Shown here piece by piece: positions 22,316 to 35,000 of a stretch of 64,000 nt of DNA (positions are counted from its first letter, which is position 1; every line of letters begins with the position of its first letter). Source of the stretch: Oenanthe sinensis (Eukaryota > Streptophyta > Magnoliopsida > Apiales > Apiaceae); assembly GCA_028671895.1 (NCBI GenBank), contig CM053799.1, positions 50,097,455 through 50,161,454 of the forward strand. The letters are read 5' to 3'. Made by a program: the position numbers and the translations under genes. Below the pieces are notes generated by a model. The model ran no database searches. It was not told where the DNA came from and saw only the letters and a program-made list of their open reading frames with translations.

Positions 22316-25300
22316 CTTTACCAGTAAGAGACGGGAAATGATATTTGTACTCGGGGTCTAATCAGATAATAACTCTTTCGTAGAGTAACGTTATATGCTA
22401 TCTTGCTATGTATCAGAAATATGAATGTTAATGTAGGTAATGTGAAAAGCGAGACACCAAAGAGAAGAAAGTGCTGGCATGTATCTCAGTATCTTGACCT
22501 GAACTACTTAAATAGGCTGTCCAGATTACGTATCCTGTTAGAATAATAATATGCAGTGAAGTTGTCTTTCTTTGGTTTATTGAAGTTGGTTGCTCGAAAA
22601 GCTGTACAAGTAGTTAAGATAAGATTATAATACCTATAATAATCATGTCTAGAACTCACACATTATCATATGTCAACGGCACTTATAAAACTAGCGTAAA
22701 ACCCTTGCAAAACTATGAAGCTTACACGATGTTTCCGAATGTGTCCCCTTGTGTCTCTCCCTCTCTTTGAATATGTGTAACACAGTACTTAAGAAGCAGT
22801 AGGCAGAAATGTTGTATTATTTAAAGAGATTTGCAGCAGCAAAAGGTCGTATATTCCCTAGATTTGGGACGATAGAGGTTCAAAGGATCTGGATGATGAA
22901 ACCAATCTTCAAATGATCATTAAAAACTAGAATCTAATGAGTTATCAACTACTCTGAGTTTCAACAACCTGCGTAAATCTTATAAATATTTGTGCTAAAT
23001 ACTTTGGTATCTATGCAACATTAGTATTTTACACATGTTTCTTCAAAAATATTAATTTCTTTCTTTGTTTGCTAGATATGTATCTCATCTTAAATCTTTA
23101 GTTGGCTTTACCCGTATCTAAGTTGCATCACTAGTGGATTCGTAACCTTAGGATATACTTCTAGTAGTGTTATATGCTCTTCTATTGCATCATATTGAAT
23201 TACCATTTCAGGACAAGCTTTGATGACAATTTAACAGGTTTTAACATAGAGCATCATCGAGGAGGCACATCGAGTTACTGGCCTTGCAACGTAATTTCAA
23301 CCACACAAATGTAAGCATGTCGCTGTATATTTGAGAAATTGCATATTTACAGCAGACATGATGGAATTTGTTTAAAGTCTTGAAAAACACTTGAAACAAG
23401 AAAATGAAAACCTTGTCTGCCCATGAGGCCATGAGTCATGTTATTTTTATATAATCACGTCGTGTGCGGTGTGCAGAGCTTTACCCTTTGTAATTTTTAA
23501 AGAGAAGACATAAGTAGCAGACTATTTAATAGCAAAACAGTCTGAAAGGAAGTTTTTAAAGATTTCCTATCAAATTCATTTTTGTGGGAATATTTTTGAT
23601 GTAAAGAACCTAAAACATCCTAAATTATGGGTACACAAATCTCTTGCATTATCAGGATATCGTAAAGTTCTGAAGTTTTAACATATGCAATCTTATCATT
23701 ATTTTTCGACTCCTGCAATCCCAAAACCAACTATCACAGGAATTCTAATCAAACTCTTAAACACTAATAAGCATGTTCTTGACCTCTAAACTCGCAAAAC
23801 TAAGAATGCAGATTTACCATCTATTCTTTCCTGCATTCGTAAGTCCCGTGCCTATCTTTTGTTCCACTTCAATAAAAGAAGAAGCATCAAATCAAATTTT
23901 CTTTTGACCATAGGCAAAGTGAACTTTCAGAATTCAAGGCATTAAATATAATGCATGTCATTGCTTGGCCTTCAAGGATGTTCTGGAGATTCCTTTCTTC
24001 AACTTGCTAAGTTGTTTTTGTCATATAAATCGATATGGCATAATACGTGACCTAAGCATTACATTTTAAAATACGAATATAAATTATTACTGCAGTCTAC
24101 AGCTACATTTTTCTCTACAGCAGATGTGCTCCTCCACACAATATATAGTTTCTTTACCTTTGATCGTATATGCAATTTCGATATGTGTATTTCATGTAAT
24201 ATCTTAGGTTCTTTTATTGTGATAATCTGGACATTGTTTTGATAAATCTTATCATCTCTGCATGAAAAAGATTTAATCCAAACACCCTGCATTAGCCTTA
24301 TTCTTTGGTGATCATTTGGTTAGATTTTCGAATATTTCCTGTGTTTACAATTCACATAACTGTTCAAATATTTGGTTTATGAAATGTAGTAGTTTGCTAA
24401 TTGTGCAACTCTTCAGTTAGACTCCTCAATGGGGTCAAGAGCCAGTATAGCACACTTGAGATCTATCCGGAGAGTTCTGTTAATCATTCTGTTCTTGCAG
24501 TAGCCAGGCCTTTGATTTTACCACTATGTAAAAGCTACTATAGCCGGTGGGATTTAATATATGATTCTTTCTTCCCTTAACAAGAACAGACGCCCATTTT
24601 TGAGGCAATAATTTTACTTTGAGTCGAATCTGAGACCCTAATACCCTTAAGTTACCAATTCTCCTAAAACCTTTAGATGTCAGGACACCGACTTATCAAG
24701 ATCATAATTCATATATTATATTCTACCGGTACCACCTTCCAATTCTACCTCATTTATCTCGAATGAACTCAGCTAAGGACTGGCAAATGAGTAGAGTTAT
24801 ATTTTAATATGCGGGGAATTGTCTGTCTGTAAGTACACTGAACTAGGGGACCTACCTGTCTTGATTGTACTTCAATAAGTTGCATCAGTTGATGGATGGG
24901 GGTCACTTACAGGGGATCCACCGTCCATAATACAGTGATCATTTGGTTATGTTTAATGGGAATGAGATGACTTGCCCCTTATCAACCTGCCTAGAATTGA
25001 TTAAGTTCGATTACAAATAAGTTTTCCAACAAAATATTTTGTTTCTTAAATTTATGATCGAGTTGAGTTTATAAATAGCTAAATCGATTTGGGTTCGGTT
25101 TTTTTATTCATGATATATTCATTTAGCATTTCATTTATTCTATTTAGTACGTAAACTTGATTCAATTCGTGATGAAAAAATTGATAATTCATTTACAATT
25201 TACTTTTGAGATGAAAATTTTGAGTAATTCATTTACAATTTAGATATTTAGTGTATTTTCGATTCATCTTATACGTAATTTATAAATTTAAAAATATTTT

Positions 25301-25836
25301 TCAACTTATAAACCGTTATAAAGAAAGATAAATAAGACTAAGATTAGCAAAAAGTTGCCCCATTGCATTGGTCGAGTTAGAGAGTGAAAAAATGCCCTTT
25401 CACATTGATAAGTGCACCTGAACTCTTGACACTTCCAAGTCACTTTAGGAGTTTAATTAAGATTAATTAAGACCATTAATTAGTAATAAGTTGAATAATA
25501 ATAGTACATGTTTAAGTTAACTTGATGATTGAGAATATTTAGCACAAAGGTGGTGTTTGTTTTTCTACTCCAAACCTTGCCGTGCGCCTTAAAATTATAC
25601 TCATTTAAAAACTCATAATAATACAACTGTATTCCTGGTCAATAGGCTTTGTAAAATTTAATTAAAGATAAAATAAATCATGTTAACATTTAATTGTTGT
25701 CAACGCGTAAGAATCTTTCTAGTATTAATCCAAACCATTTTTTAATTAATCGCAGAGATGAGACGGCCCATTTACTTGGAACAGTTGGAAACACGAGGTT
25801 CCATGTGTTAGCAACTTAAGTATGGTTATTAAGACT
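22316..25836. other. Gene-free intergenic region
   Basis: No convincing exon, RNA gene or long repeat was found. The part next to 22316 should contain the promoter of the P450 remnant. The short open frames here lack protein-like composition. Confidence 0.5.
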
Positions 25837-26075
25837 CGTACTCCTCCACTTTTTTTTATAAATCAATTTTGATTTTTGGCACACGTGTTTTGGCGCTTTA
25901 ACTGTATTGTAAAAGTTATTATTTTTAAAATTTTTCTTTTTATATTAAAATATGTAATCTATATTTCAATTTAAAAAAAAATTAAAAAATCACAATTTTT
26001 ATTATACGATCAAAATATTTAAAAATGTGTGTCAAAAATTAAAGCGATTTATAAAACAAAACGGAAGGAATCATT
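25837..26075. mobile_element. Short MITE of the 'TACTCC' terminal type
   Basis: The left arm TACTCCTCC..TTTTTATAAATC..GATTTTTGGCACACGT pairs with the reverse complement of the right arm (ATTCCTTCCG..TTTTATAAATC..AATTTTTGACACACAT). This matches the abundant plant MITEs whose ends read like ACTCCCTCCGTCCC. A TA target duplication is not clear. Confidence 0.6.
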
Positions 26076-27469
26076 AGTTTCTTAATCCTTCATTTTGACG
26101 ATGTTTTACCGATTTAGAAGTATTAACATATTTAATTTAATGGCCACTAAAACATCCTAGTCAACAAAACGCAAGCTATTGCATACTGTACATACCAGTA
26201 CAATGTATATATTGTTGTCCCACTTGCTAGAAAAATAGATGCCTTGCTATTGCTGCGATGCATAAACTTTATCCCATTTAATTATGATCGTAACTCGGTC
26301 GAAATTCTGATAAAACATATAGTATTTGATACGGCTTGAATTAAATTTAAATTTAGTTCAAATAAACATAATTTAATAAATAGTTTGAGTTAATTTGAGT
26401 TTTTGACGAATATAACTCAAATTTAACTTATTTAATTTGGACCCAATTTAAATTATATTCAAATTTGATCATATATTTTTTATTTAGTATAATGGATTGT
26501 TGTTAATAATATTGAGTTGAATTTTTCATTACATTCATCAAAAGTTTAAATATTTTGAGTAGTTCGAATTCAATTCGATTTCAAAAAATTGCTAATTATA
26601 TTGAACTTGTCTAAATTTATGCATGAATTAAATTGAAACAAATTTTCATAACAATTTATATATTAATATAAACTCAAAATTAAAACCGATTATCAAAAAT
26701 TCGATTCAATTCAACTTAAAGTAACATTCCAAATTTAATATGATCGGTTTCACGTATATTTACATGTATCGAAATTCATACATTTGAATGAGATCATGAT
26801 TTCAAATTCAATCGATCAGTTATTCTATTCTCAAAACAAGATCATAACTTTGAATTGTTATACTCTTACAATCAACTTGGAACTCAAGCAACATGTGGAT
26901 AGGAATGAGAGTCGACTCTCCTTTGCTCTCTTTTCTCTCTTACTTTCCTCTTTTCCTTTCATCTTCATCATCTCTTAGGCTTCCCCAATTCTTGGTTTTC
27001 TTACTCGATCACTTAATGACTTATCTATTTAAGGTAGATCCATTATTCTCTCTCCGTTTTCCCACAGAAGCAACACATCGGTTCTCTTCCCGTAATTCTT
27101 GTTTTCTGCGCCCCACCTGCTTCTTCCTCTATTTTTCTACTCCATACCCCGATCTCAATAATCGACATGATTTCAAGCAAAATTCAAAATGTTTCCTCTT
27201 CATTGAAGTTTCAAACGGTGACTGGATCTAACGAACAACCTTGGCGTGTTTTTGATGGCTTGGGTTCAATTTGCTTCCAGTTGGGTACTTCAAAATTTCC
27301 GCCCTCCCATGAAGGAGTATCATTTAATCAAAATCAGGTTCTCCCTTCGACTCACTTCTTTAGTTCACATGAAATAGAGGTTAACAGTACTGCTCTATTT
27401 AGAACTGATGGTGAGGTTAGTATGAAACCTTGCATAGATTTCTTGCATTCTGCCTCCTGAAATTGGAAA

Positions 27470-28433
27470 AATTGTTGCTATGGCCTAACTGATGATATGA
27501 GCTTTGAATTCAAAATTATTAAATGTGCTGCTTTGCAATTGTATGGTCCAGTCGGGTTAACTAATGTGATTAAACATTATGGTGGTTATCTGGTTTTTGC
27601 TTTAAAGATTCTCAATGTGTTAACCGTGCCTTGAAATTTAGTCCGTTAGAGATTTATGGTCATTTGTTTCGCTTCCAAAGATGGTTTAAGTTTGTTCCTA
27701 GTGTTGAGTCTGAGCAAGTAACTATTTGGGTCAAGCTTTTCAATGTGCCCTTCCTTTATTGGACCATTAATGGTTTGTATCTTGCAAGTCTCGCCCTTGG
27801 TCGACCCCTTGCCATGTCGCCTATAACATTTGAAACTATATCTAAGAATGAACCCCTGCCTGAAGCTGAAATGCTTATCACCTTGGGGTAAAGGACCCTA
27901 GACCTAATGTTTTCAAGCTTGCTGCTAACTCAGTTGATAACATTGATCTGGTTCCTATCCTATATCAACCGTTTCTATAATGTGTGTTCTGCTTTTCGTC
28001 CCAGCATATTGTTTGTGCTTGCCCTCAACTATTCATCATTTTTCCTCATGAAGCTCTCATGCCCCAAGGCTCAATATTTCAGGATCATGTCCCAGAAAAG
28101 TTTGCTTTTAATGCCTACTGAGATGAATCTTCAAGTGAACCTGAGGGATATTTTCTTACTCATGTTATGACTATTGATGATTCTTTTATGCAGGTTGGTA
28201 ATAAGATAGGTATCCCTTCTTGTAGAAGGAGAATGGTGGATGAGCACAAAGTAGATAGGCAGAACGAAAGTGAAATGCTAGGTGATGAACTCAAATGTAT
28301 TACTCAAATGTATGCACACGAGGTGGACGCTGATGAGGATGTTGTTGATGTGGCTCTAAATGATGTTCAAATAAGCATGAATGCTGATGGTGAAGCTCCC
28401 AGAGTTGGTGTATCTGGTCCCTACTACCCTTAA
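27470..28433 (+). pseudogene. Decayed DUF4283 / zinc-knuckle (gag-like) sequence
   Basis: After a frameshift near 27599 the frame encodes FSPLEIYGHLFRFQRWFKFV, VTIWVKLFNVPFLYW and LASLALGRPLAMSPITFE, the DUF4283 pattern (IWV.L...P...W......A..LG.PL..D..T). In another frame, 27981-28022 encodes CVFCFSSQHIVCAC, a perfect C-x2-C-x4-H-x4-C zinc knuckle. An acidic tail (DADEDVVDVALNDV) ends at 28433. DUF4283 plus CCHC is the ORF1/gag-like part of plant LINE-type or related retroelements. No reverse transcriptase follows. Frameshifts make it dead. A related sequence on the opposite strand lies at 29129-30118. Confidence 0.6.
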
Positions 28434-28984
28434 ACATGATTTCCTCACTTGCTTACTGTAATCTTACTATAATGATACGTATTACTCTATTTCTTATTTG
28501 GTTTGTTGCTCAGTCTTTGCTGAGCATGGTGTGGGCTAGTCCCACAAACTCGTTTGTCCTCTCCTCCGGGAGATAAGGTGGCTAGTTGGTCATTTTTTAT
28601 TTATAAAATATATTAAAATTAGCTAAAAAAACATGTAGATAGGATTTTGTAATGGAGCGCTAGATATACTAAATGTTAGATGTGACTTTCTCATACTTAG
28701 GATCGAAATGAATAGGTTTTTAAGCCCATGTTTTCCACCTTAAATTTCAGGAAATTCAATTTAACCTCAAACTTTTGAGTGTGATATTAGCTAGATTACA
28801 ATAATTATTATGATTCGACATCTTTTGAGTTTTGCATAAAACGAACTCTCACTTCACCAATAAAAAATGCCTTGTAGACTTGTAGTAAAAGAAATACTAA
28901 TACATTATACATACTCAAACTATCATGTTTTTTTAGCTAATTTGTTTATATTTTATAAATTTAGATTAAAGGAAATACAAAGAT

Positions 28985-29115
28985 TGATTTCTTGAAGATT
29001 GCTAAGAGTTATGGTTGTGTTATAAATGAAGAGGTACCTAACTCAACTGTAGAAAAATTAGAGGTCACAAGAAATAAATTTAACGAGGCAGAAGAACCCC
29101 TCCAAAGTTCATGAA
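28985..29115 (+). pseudogene. Fragment related to the facing minus-strand ORF
   Basis: The plus frame encodes IDFLKIAKSYGCV, matching IDFLKTAKSYGCV in the minus-strand protein at 29129-30118. It is a small inverted remnant of the same family, lying between the two larger copies. Confidence 0.5.
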
Positions 29116-29128
29116 ATTCATGTGAAAG

Positions 29129-30118
29129 TTACAACGATGACAAAACATCATACACCTCATGTATCACCTGCATGATTATCACATGTGTTTGACATCTGAG
29201 CTTGTTTAGCATTTGTACCGATCTCATGAGATTGCCTGCAAGTATAGAATTTTCATATTTGTAGTGGACACCGGAAAGAGAGGGTTCATAAGAGTGCTTT
29301 GGTTCATGATCAAGATATGCAGACCCTGGAACTAGCCTAAATCCTTCATAATTGATAAGGTAAGGACAAGTGCAGACAACATGTTTAGGAGAGAAACAAT
29401 GAGAACATTGAGAAAACTTCTGAAATTGAACCTTGACCATCGTCTTATTCTCATCCAGATGTGCATAGAGAGCAACTATCACTATTTGTCTAGGGTCAAG
29501 AACCCCCATACTAAGGAGCACAACCGCTTCATCCTGTAATTCACCGTCTTGAATGGCTTGGAAAGTGTCTGAAGACAAGGCAATAGACTGGCCTATTGTT
29601 TTATCAAAGGAGAATAAACATTTGACCTTCCGGAACAAGAGAGAAACATTTGAAAATTTAACCCAACTTGACAAAAGTGAGTTCCCTTCCATGTGTATCA
29701 AATTATGAGTGTGAGGGCAAGTACAACCAACATGTTTAGGAGAAAAGGAGTGAATGCACTGTGGGTGAACCATTGCTTTGTAGTCATCATATTGTTTATA
29801 GAAAGAAGCCATAACATCAACACAACCATAGCTCTTAGCAGTCTTCAAGAAATCAATCGTTGATTTGTCACAAACATTATCATTTGCTCTAATTAGCACA
29901 TTTTCTTTCCTAGAAGAATAAACGTCTAAAACATGTGAATCAATGTAATGGGAGAGTGAAAACACCTGAGTCGTTTTCTTAGAATCTTGCTTAGGCAGAG
30001 TGGAGAATTGAAAGTTGAGTTCAACTATGTTCGCACATAGGACTAAAAATAAACACATCATAGGCAAACACCATAGAAAATTGGTATCAAAGTTAATATT
30101 CCTTTTTTGAACATCCAT
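29129..30118 (-). CDS. 329-residue zinc-knuckle protein, gag-like (DUF4283-related)
   Basis: An uninterrupted minus-strand frame. Residues about 174-230 (TIGQSIALSSDTFQAIQDGE, then VVLLSMGVLDPR) are related to the decayed plus-strand DUF4283 copy at 27800-27900. Residues 238-251 are a full CCHC knuckle (CSHCFSPKHVVCTC). Residues 121-134 repeat it with the second Cys replaced by Ser (CIHSFSPKHVGCTC). The N-terminus has a hydrophobic stretch (CLPMMCLFLVLC), which may simply be sequence read through from a non-coding part. It is probably a rearranged retroelement ORF rather than a host gene. No other retroelement domain is adjacent. Expression is unknown. Confidence 0.45.
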   Translation of the reverse strand: MDVQKRNINFDTNFLWCLPMMCLFLVLCANIVELNFQFSTLPKQDSKKTTQVFSLSHYIDSHVLDVYSSRKENVLIRANDNVCDKSTIDFLKTAKSYGCVDVMASFYKQYDDYKAMVHPQCIHSFSPKHVGCTCPHTHNLIHMEGNSLLSSWVKFSNVSLLFRKVKCLFSFDKTIGQSIALSSDTFQAIQDGELQDEAVVLLSMGVLDPRQIVIVALYAHLDENKTMVKVQFQKFSQCSHCFSPKHVVCTCPYLINYEGFRLVPGSAYLDHEPKHSYEPSLSGVHYKYENSILAGNLMRSVQMLNKLRCQTHVIIMQVIHEVYDVLSSL

Positions 30119-30175
30119 GTAAATAACATCAATCTTTAACCAAATAAAGTAATAGTTTCCATCATCAATACAAAT

Positions 30176-30740
30176 CTAAAAAACGGAAAATGGCAACAAA
30201 GTGACATAACTTGTGCTATTAAATTCATAAGAGGGTTTAAAAAGATGCATCATACCAAATTTGTTCATACAAGGACTATAACCAACATTGTTCTTGTTTC
30301 TCTGAATATTCCTTCCCAAACCGATTTTGAAGTTGAAATCCATATGTTGAATAGATGATTCATGTGTGTGAGGCGTCGTTTGAAGGAGTTTAAATAAACA
30401 TGTAACTTGATGTATTCTCTTTTCAAAACTATCATTTTCCAAAACGTGAAACGTAGAAAATGATAGTTTGACTAGAGATCTCATGTGTAGAAATAATTTG
30501 ATGTGTGAATTTTCAAGGTCATCAAATAGAGTTTCAAGATCAAAGTAAGGAAAGTAAGAGAAAAGACAAGGAAGTGAGACATGATGCGAGCAGATTTGGA
30601 ACAAAAACAGGGAAAGAAAATATTCAAGAAGGGAAAGATTAAAGAAATTAGAGTTAGAAAAGGGGGAAAGGGAAGAAAAGGAAGGGAGAGAGTCGATCTC
30701 ATTTGAAGATACAAACTATCCATGTTAACACTAATCAAAT
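30176..30740 (-). pseudogene. 5' continuation of the minus-strand gag-like element
   Basis: The minus-strand sequence near 30690-30735 (AATGAGATCGACTCTCTCCC and the pyrimidine-rich run after it) resembles the plus-strand sequence at 26903-26960 (AATGAGAGTCGACTCTCC..). The two copies therefore share their leaders as well as their coding parts. The open frames here (142 and 85 residues) are not recognised. Confidence 0.4.
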
Positions 30741-31840
30741 ATTAAAACGAGCTAATGCTAAATATCATTGGTTAAATACAAATGTTTATGTATTAATTAA
30801 AAACGATTTTGAATGATTCAGCTTAAAATTATAAGTTGGGGCATTAAAATATTCTTAAAACAGTGATTATTTCATTGTGTTTATGATTAAATGATGAAAT
30901 AATTTTGATAGTTCAATAAAAATCGTGCCGTTCACTCAGTACAAAAGATGTTAATTAAGTTGGTACAGTTTGTATTGAGTTTGACTTCTTATGAGGAACA
31001 TCTAATTTATTCGTAACTTTTTGGTAAAATTTATGTCATTATAATATTATTATAAATTTTAATCATATTGTATTATATAATTAACTACTAGTGTATTTTA
31101 TTAAGAAAACAAACGGTTCTCCTTCATCCACGGTTTACAGTGTCGAGCCGTCGTAAAATATGATATTGAAACTTGAAATTTGATTGAAGACTACTCCCTG
31201 CTCCTTTTTATAAGGCGATACTAATTTAAATAATTTTTTTTGTTAAATATTGTTTAATAAAATTTTACTTTTGAATAAAATTTTTTTTATTTAAAAAGAG
31301 AATTATAAAAAAGTATTGAGTCAAATTTTTTTAATTTAAATTTTAAGTCGCGTGCTATAAAAAACATCAGAAAGAATATTTATCTCTAATACTTTTCGTT
31401 GTCATGAAGAGAATATTATAATCGTGGATGAGTATAAATATTTGAAAATCTGGAAATTTAATTTTTAGTTCGATAATCGATTTTAAAATTTTATAAATCC
31501 AAAAGTTATATATGCTTCAATTTATAGTTAATTATACATGTTTCAACATAAAGTCAAACTTTTTATACTTAAACTATTTACAACATTTATTCAATTTTCC
31601 ATTCTACTACAAAATAAAATTTTAAACTCACCAACTTAAACATTACTAATTTATTTTGTAAACTACTAATTTTATCTACATATCCCGTCACAATTTTTAA
31701 AACATTACTTTAAGTAAATACTATATTAAGAATAATTTTTATAAAGATAATTACTTGCTAGTTTGGGCCATAATGGATCTGATTGCAGGCCTAATCTAAT
31801 AAACCCAACAGTACACTGGATAATACATTATCCACACGTC
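30741..31840. other. AT-rich intergenic DNA with one MITE (31193-31380)
   Basis: No gene is present. The segment 31193-31380 starts CTACTCCCTGCTCCTTTTTA, and its right end is an imperfect inverted copy (complement ATATTCTTTCTGATGTTTTTTATAG), again the ACTCCCTCCGTCC-type MITE. Confidence 0.5.
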
Positions 31841-31980
31841 CATTGGGCCTAACCTTGTTTTACATAACTATCACATTTTCGTTTCCATTATTCTATAAAC
31901 TTGTAGAACATTGGAGAAGGTGCCTAATTACCAAGATACCCCTCACTTTATCTAAATTTACAACATCATACCCCTACTCA

Positions 31981-31988
31981 TATATATA
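31981..31988 (+). promoter_or_regulatory. TATA box of the PUX gene
   Basis: TATATATA lies 67-74 bp upstream of the ATG at 32055, followed by a pyrimidine- and CA-rich leader. Spacing fits a plant core promoter. Confidence 0.55.
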
Positions 31989-32054
31989 CACATTTTTTCT
32001 GTCTATTTCATTTCTCTTCCTCAAGAAACACACACACACACACATACATGAAAA

Positions 32055-35000
32055 ATGGCTGGAGGTGATGAAGAAGCAATAGAGACATTCATGAGTATCA
32101 CTGGAGTATCTGAGCCTGTTGCTATACAAAAACTCACGGTAATATATACATACATACAATTACAACTCACTCTTTCAATAAAGTTTTTATTTTTTTAATT
32201 TTTTGTAGAGTTTTGTATGTATTGTGTGTTTAAGCAGGGTGATTAGGGGTTTTATTTGCTTTAATTGTTGAAGAAATTGAAAGGGTAATGTATGTGATTG
32301 TAATAGTGTTTGATGAAGTTACTTCGAGTAAAGATAGTGTTTTTTTTTGGTTCTTGATTGGTATTTTATTGCTTATATGTTAGAAGATATTGCAAGAAAG
32401 TAAGTTTTTACGTGGGTTAGTAGTTCAGTCTTTTTTGAGGGGGAGGGAGACGACGGGGGGCTGTTATAGGATGAAATTGTTCTTCACATTGAAGTATTTA
32501 CGAAGAATTTTCGTAAAAGATTAAAAACATACGATGCCCATGTGTGGGTTTTCTATTATTTTTCGGGGGTGTGGATGACGAATAAAATGGTATAGGAGAG
32601 AGTGAAACTATGCATGAGCAAGAGAGTAGTGGTTGCGAGTAGCTCGGTGGTGGAAACACTTGTGATATGAAGGAGTCAATTAAAGGAATGAGTGACACAC
32701 TTAAAAGAAGTTGAGGCTCCAAATTGATGAAGCACTAGGAAACTCAGAGTAAGGAAATGATCTGGCCAATATAGTTCAAGATTTCTTATGTGTATAGGCT
32801 CAACACTAATTTTATTATCCACCTCAACGTATTAAAAAATCTGAAATAAATCGTATTGAGAAATATGAAATAAGTTGCATCAAGATTATAGCAACACTAT
32901 ACTTAGTGAAAGAAGGTATGCTTTGCTTCCATCGCAATGTTTATTTTGGAGTTATTGGTATATATGAAAATTTGTTGATTGAGGTATGCAATTGTTCCAT
33001 ATGAACATCATGTTTTATAGACAATAAATCTTTTTGACAGTATTTGATCAATCTTGATTACAACTTGGTATCTAGAATGGGACTAACACAACCTTTGAGA
33101 AGATATATCACCTACTCTTAATAACACTAGTATATATGTAGTAGATATCGTTACTTTAATAATTAAAATGAAAAATCTATATTTATATTGAATTGACTAT
33201 AATATAGATAATTATCTAAAAACACCATACAATATTATAAATAGAAAATATTAAAATGTAATATGTAAAAATTAGACACTTTAGTAGGGATGCCAAAGAG
33301 ATGCCAACCATTGGAGTGTTTTCTAGAAAAGGATGTCAAAAGTGATGTGTATGAAAGAGAAAATAAAAATTATTATCTTTGATTATGTTTTAAAGTTGGC
33401 ACCCCTTTAAGGGTGCGAGAGATGCCAATCATTGGAGTGTTTCTAGAAAAGGGATGTTAAAAGTGATGTGTATGAAAGCGAAGATAAAAAATACTATTTT
33501 TGTTTGTGTGTTAGATTTGACCCCCCTTTAAGGGTGCCAACCCATTGGAGATGTTCTAACCAGACCAATCAATAAACAATGGGGCGGTTTTTGTGGTTCT
33601 CTCGGTTTGCTTTCACTTTTTGGTTTGGTTTTTGCTCATCCCCAGGTCGACCAGTTTAATATAATATTCAAACACAAGATGGGAATGAGAAATACTATAA
33701 AGCCTGATTGTAGTGTAGTATGGGTTGGATGGGTAAAGACAGCTAGCTGACTGTTTACTTGTTCTACTCATACAGTGGTATTTATCTTGCCCCCCCCCCC
33801 AACACACGTGACAACCACCACCCATTTTTTAAGGATTTTTTGAATTTTCTTCGGGCTCATTTTCATGAGTGTTTTGATTATTCTAACCAAATTTTGGTTC
33901 GTTTGACTATGGCTACCAAATTAGTTGCCTGTTCTCGTGGCATGCAAACCACTTTGTTATTGTATGTCTAATATTATTCATTTTGGTGACTAGGAGCATG
34001 CTGGAAATCTTAATGAGGCTATTAATGCTCATTTTGCTGAGGGGGATGGAAACATGTAAGAATCCTGCCCATCTTTTTTTTTTCATTGTGTAATAATTCC
34101 TTTTGTGAAATGATCTTGGTGTTTTATGTTCATCTTCTTTTGTTGTGCACTACTGAGTTCTATTTCTAATCAGCACAAATGAAGCATCTATTGTACCTCA
34201 AGAGGATATAATGGACGTAGATGATCCAATCCAATATGAGACGCACCGAACTCCCTTTCCTCTGTTACCGTCTCCTGGACTCATGAATCCATTCTCTCTT
34301 TTGGGTTGTGATGTCCGTAGCAGTATATTTGATAGAGTCCCCAATTTAGTGAGCAGTATATTTGATAGAGTTCCCAATTCAGCAAGCAGAGCACCATTCG
34401 TTTCCCATCCAAGAGAAGCAAGGGAAATACCCATTGAGGTCAAGGATGGTAATGAACAATCAAGTCATTCTGGTTACGCTCCCACCATTCAGGATATAAC
34501 TGGTACTGCAAATGATATTGGCCCAAGATGATGAAGATATTCCAGTAGGTCCAATTGCACGGGTTGCACCAGGTGATGCAGTAAATAACAGTATTTTGCG
34601 TGGCTATCCTGACATTCCAAATTCTGGACAAAGTGCTCCCGGAGTAGTTAACATACCTGACTACAACAACGATATAGAAGAAGAAATGATCCGAGCTGCT
34701 ATTGAGGCTTCCAATCAAGACACTGAAAGTAGTTACACACATCAAAGTAAGCCCATACCTCAGCTAAGGCAATCTCATATTGAGGACCCAGAACTAGCAC
34801 ACGCCGTTCTTTGTCATTGAAGGTTTGTTCTTGCAACAACTTTTGACTTCATGTGCTACGATCTGCTTGCCTGCTTACTATGAATTATAATCAGACAGCG
34901 GATCAAGAGAGAGCATTACGGGAACTAGGAGATAAAGGTGAATCATCGGAGTTGGATTCTTCTACCTACACTGTGGTGGAAGGAAGAACATCAAGTGGGA

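Noticed and set aside
33788..33815. C homopolymer with an adjacent CACGTG (G-box) as a promoter
   Set aside because: It lies in PUX intron 1 with no gene start following it. A single hexamer is not evidence of function.
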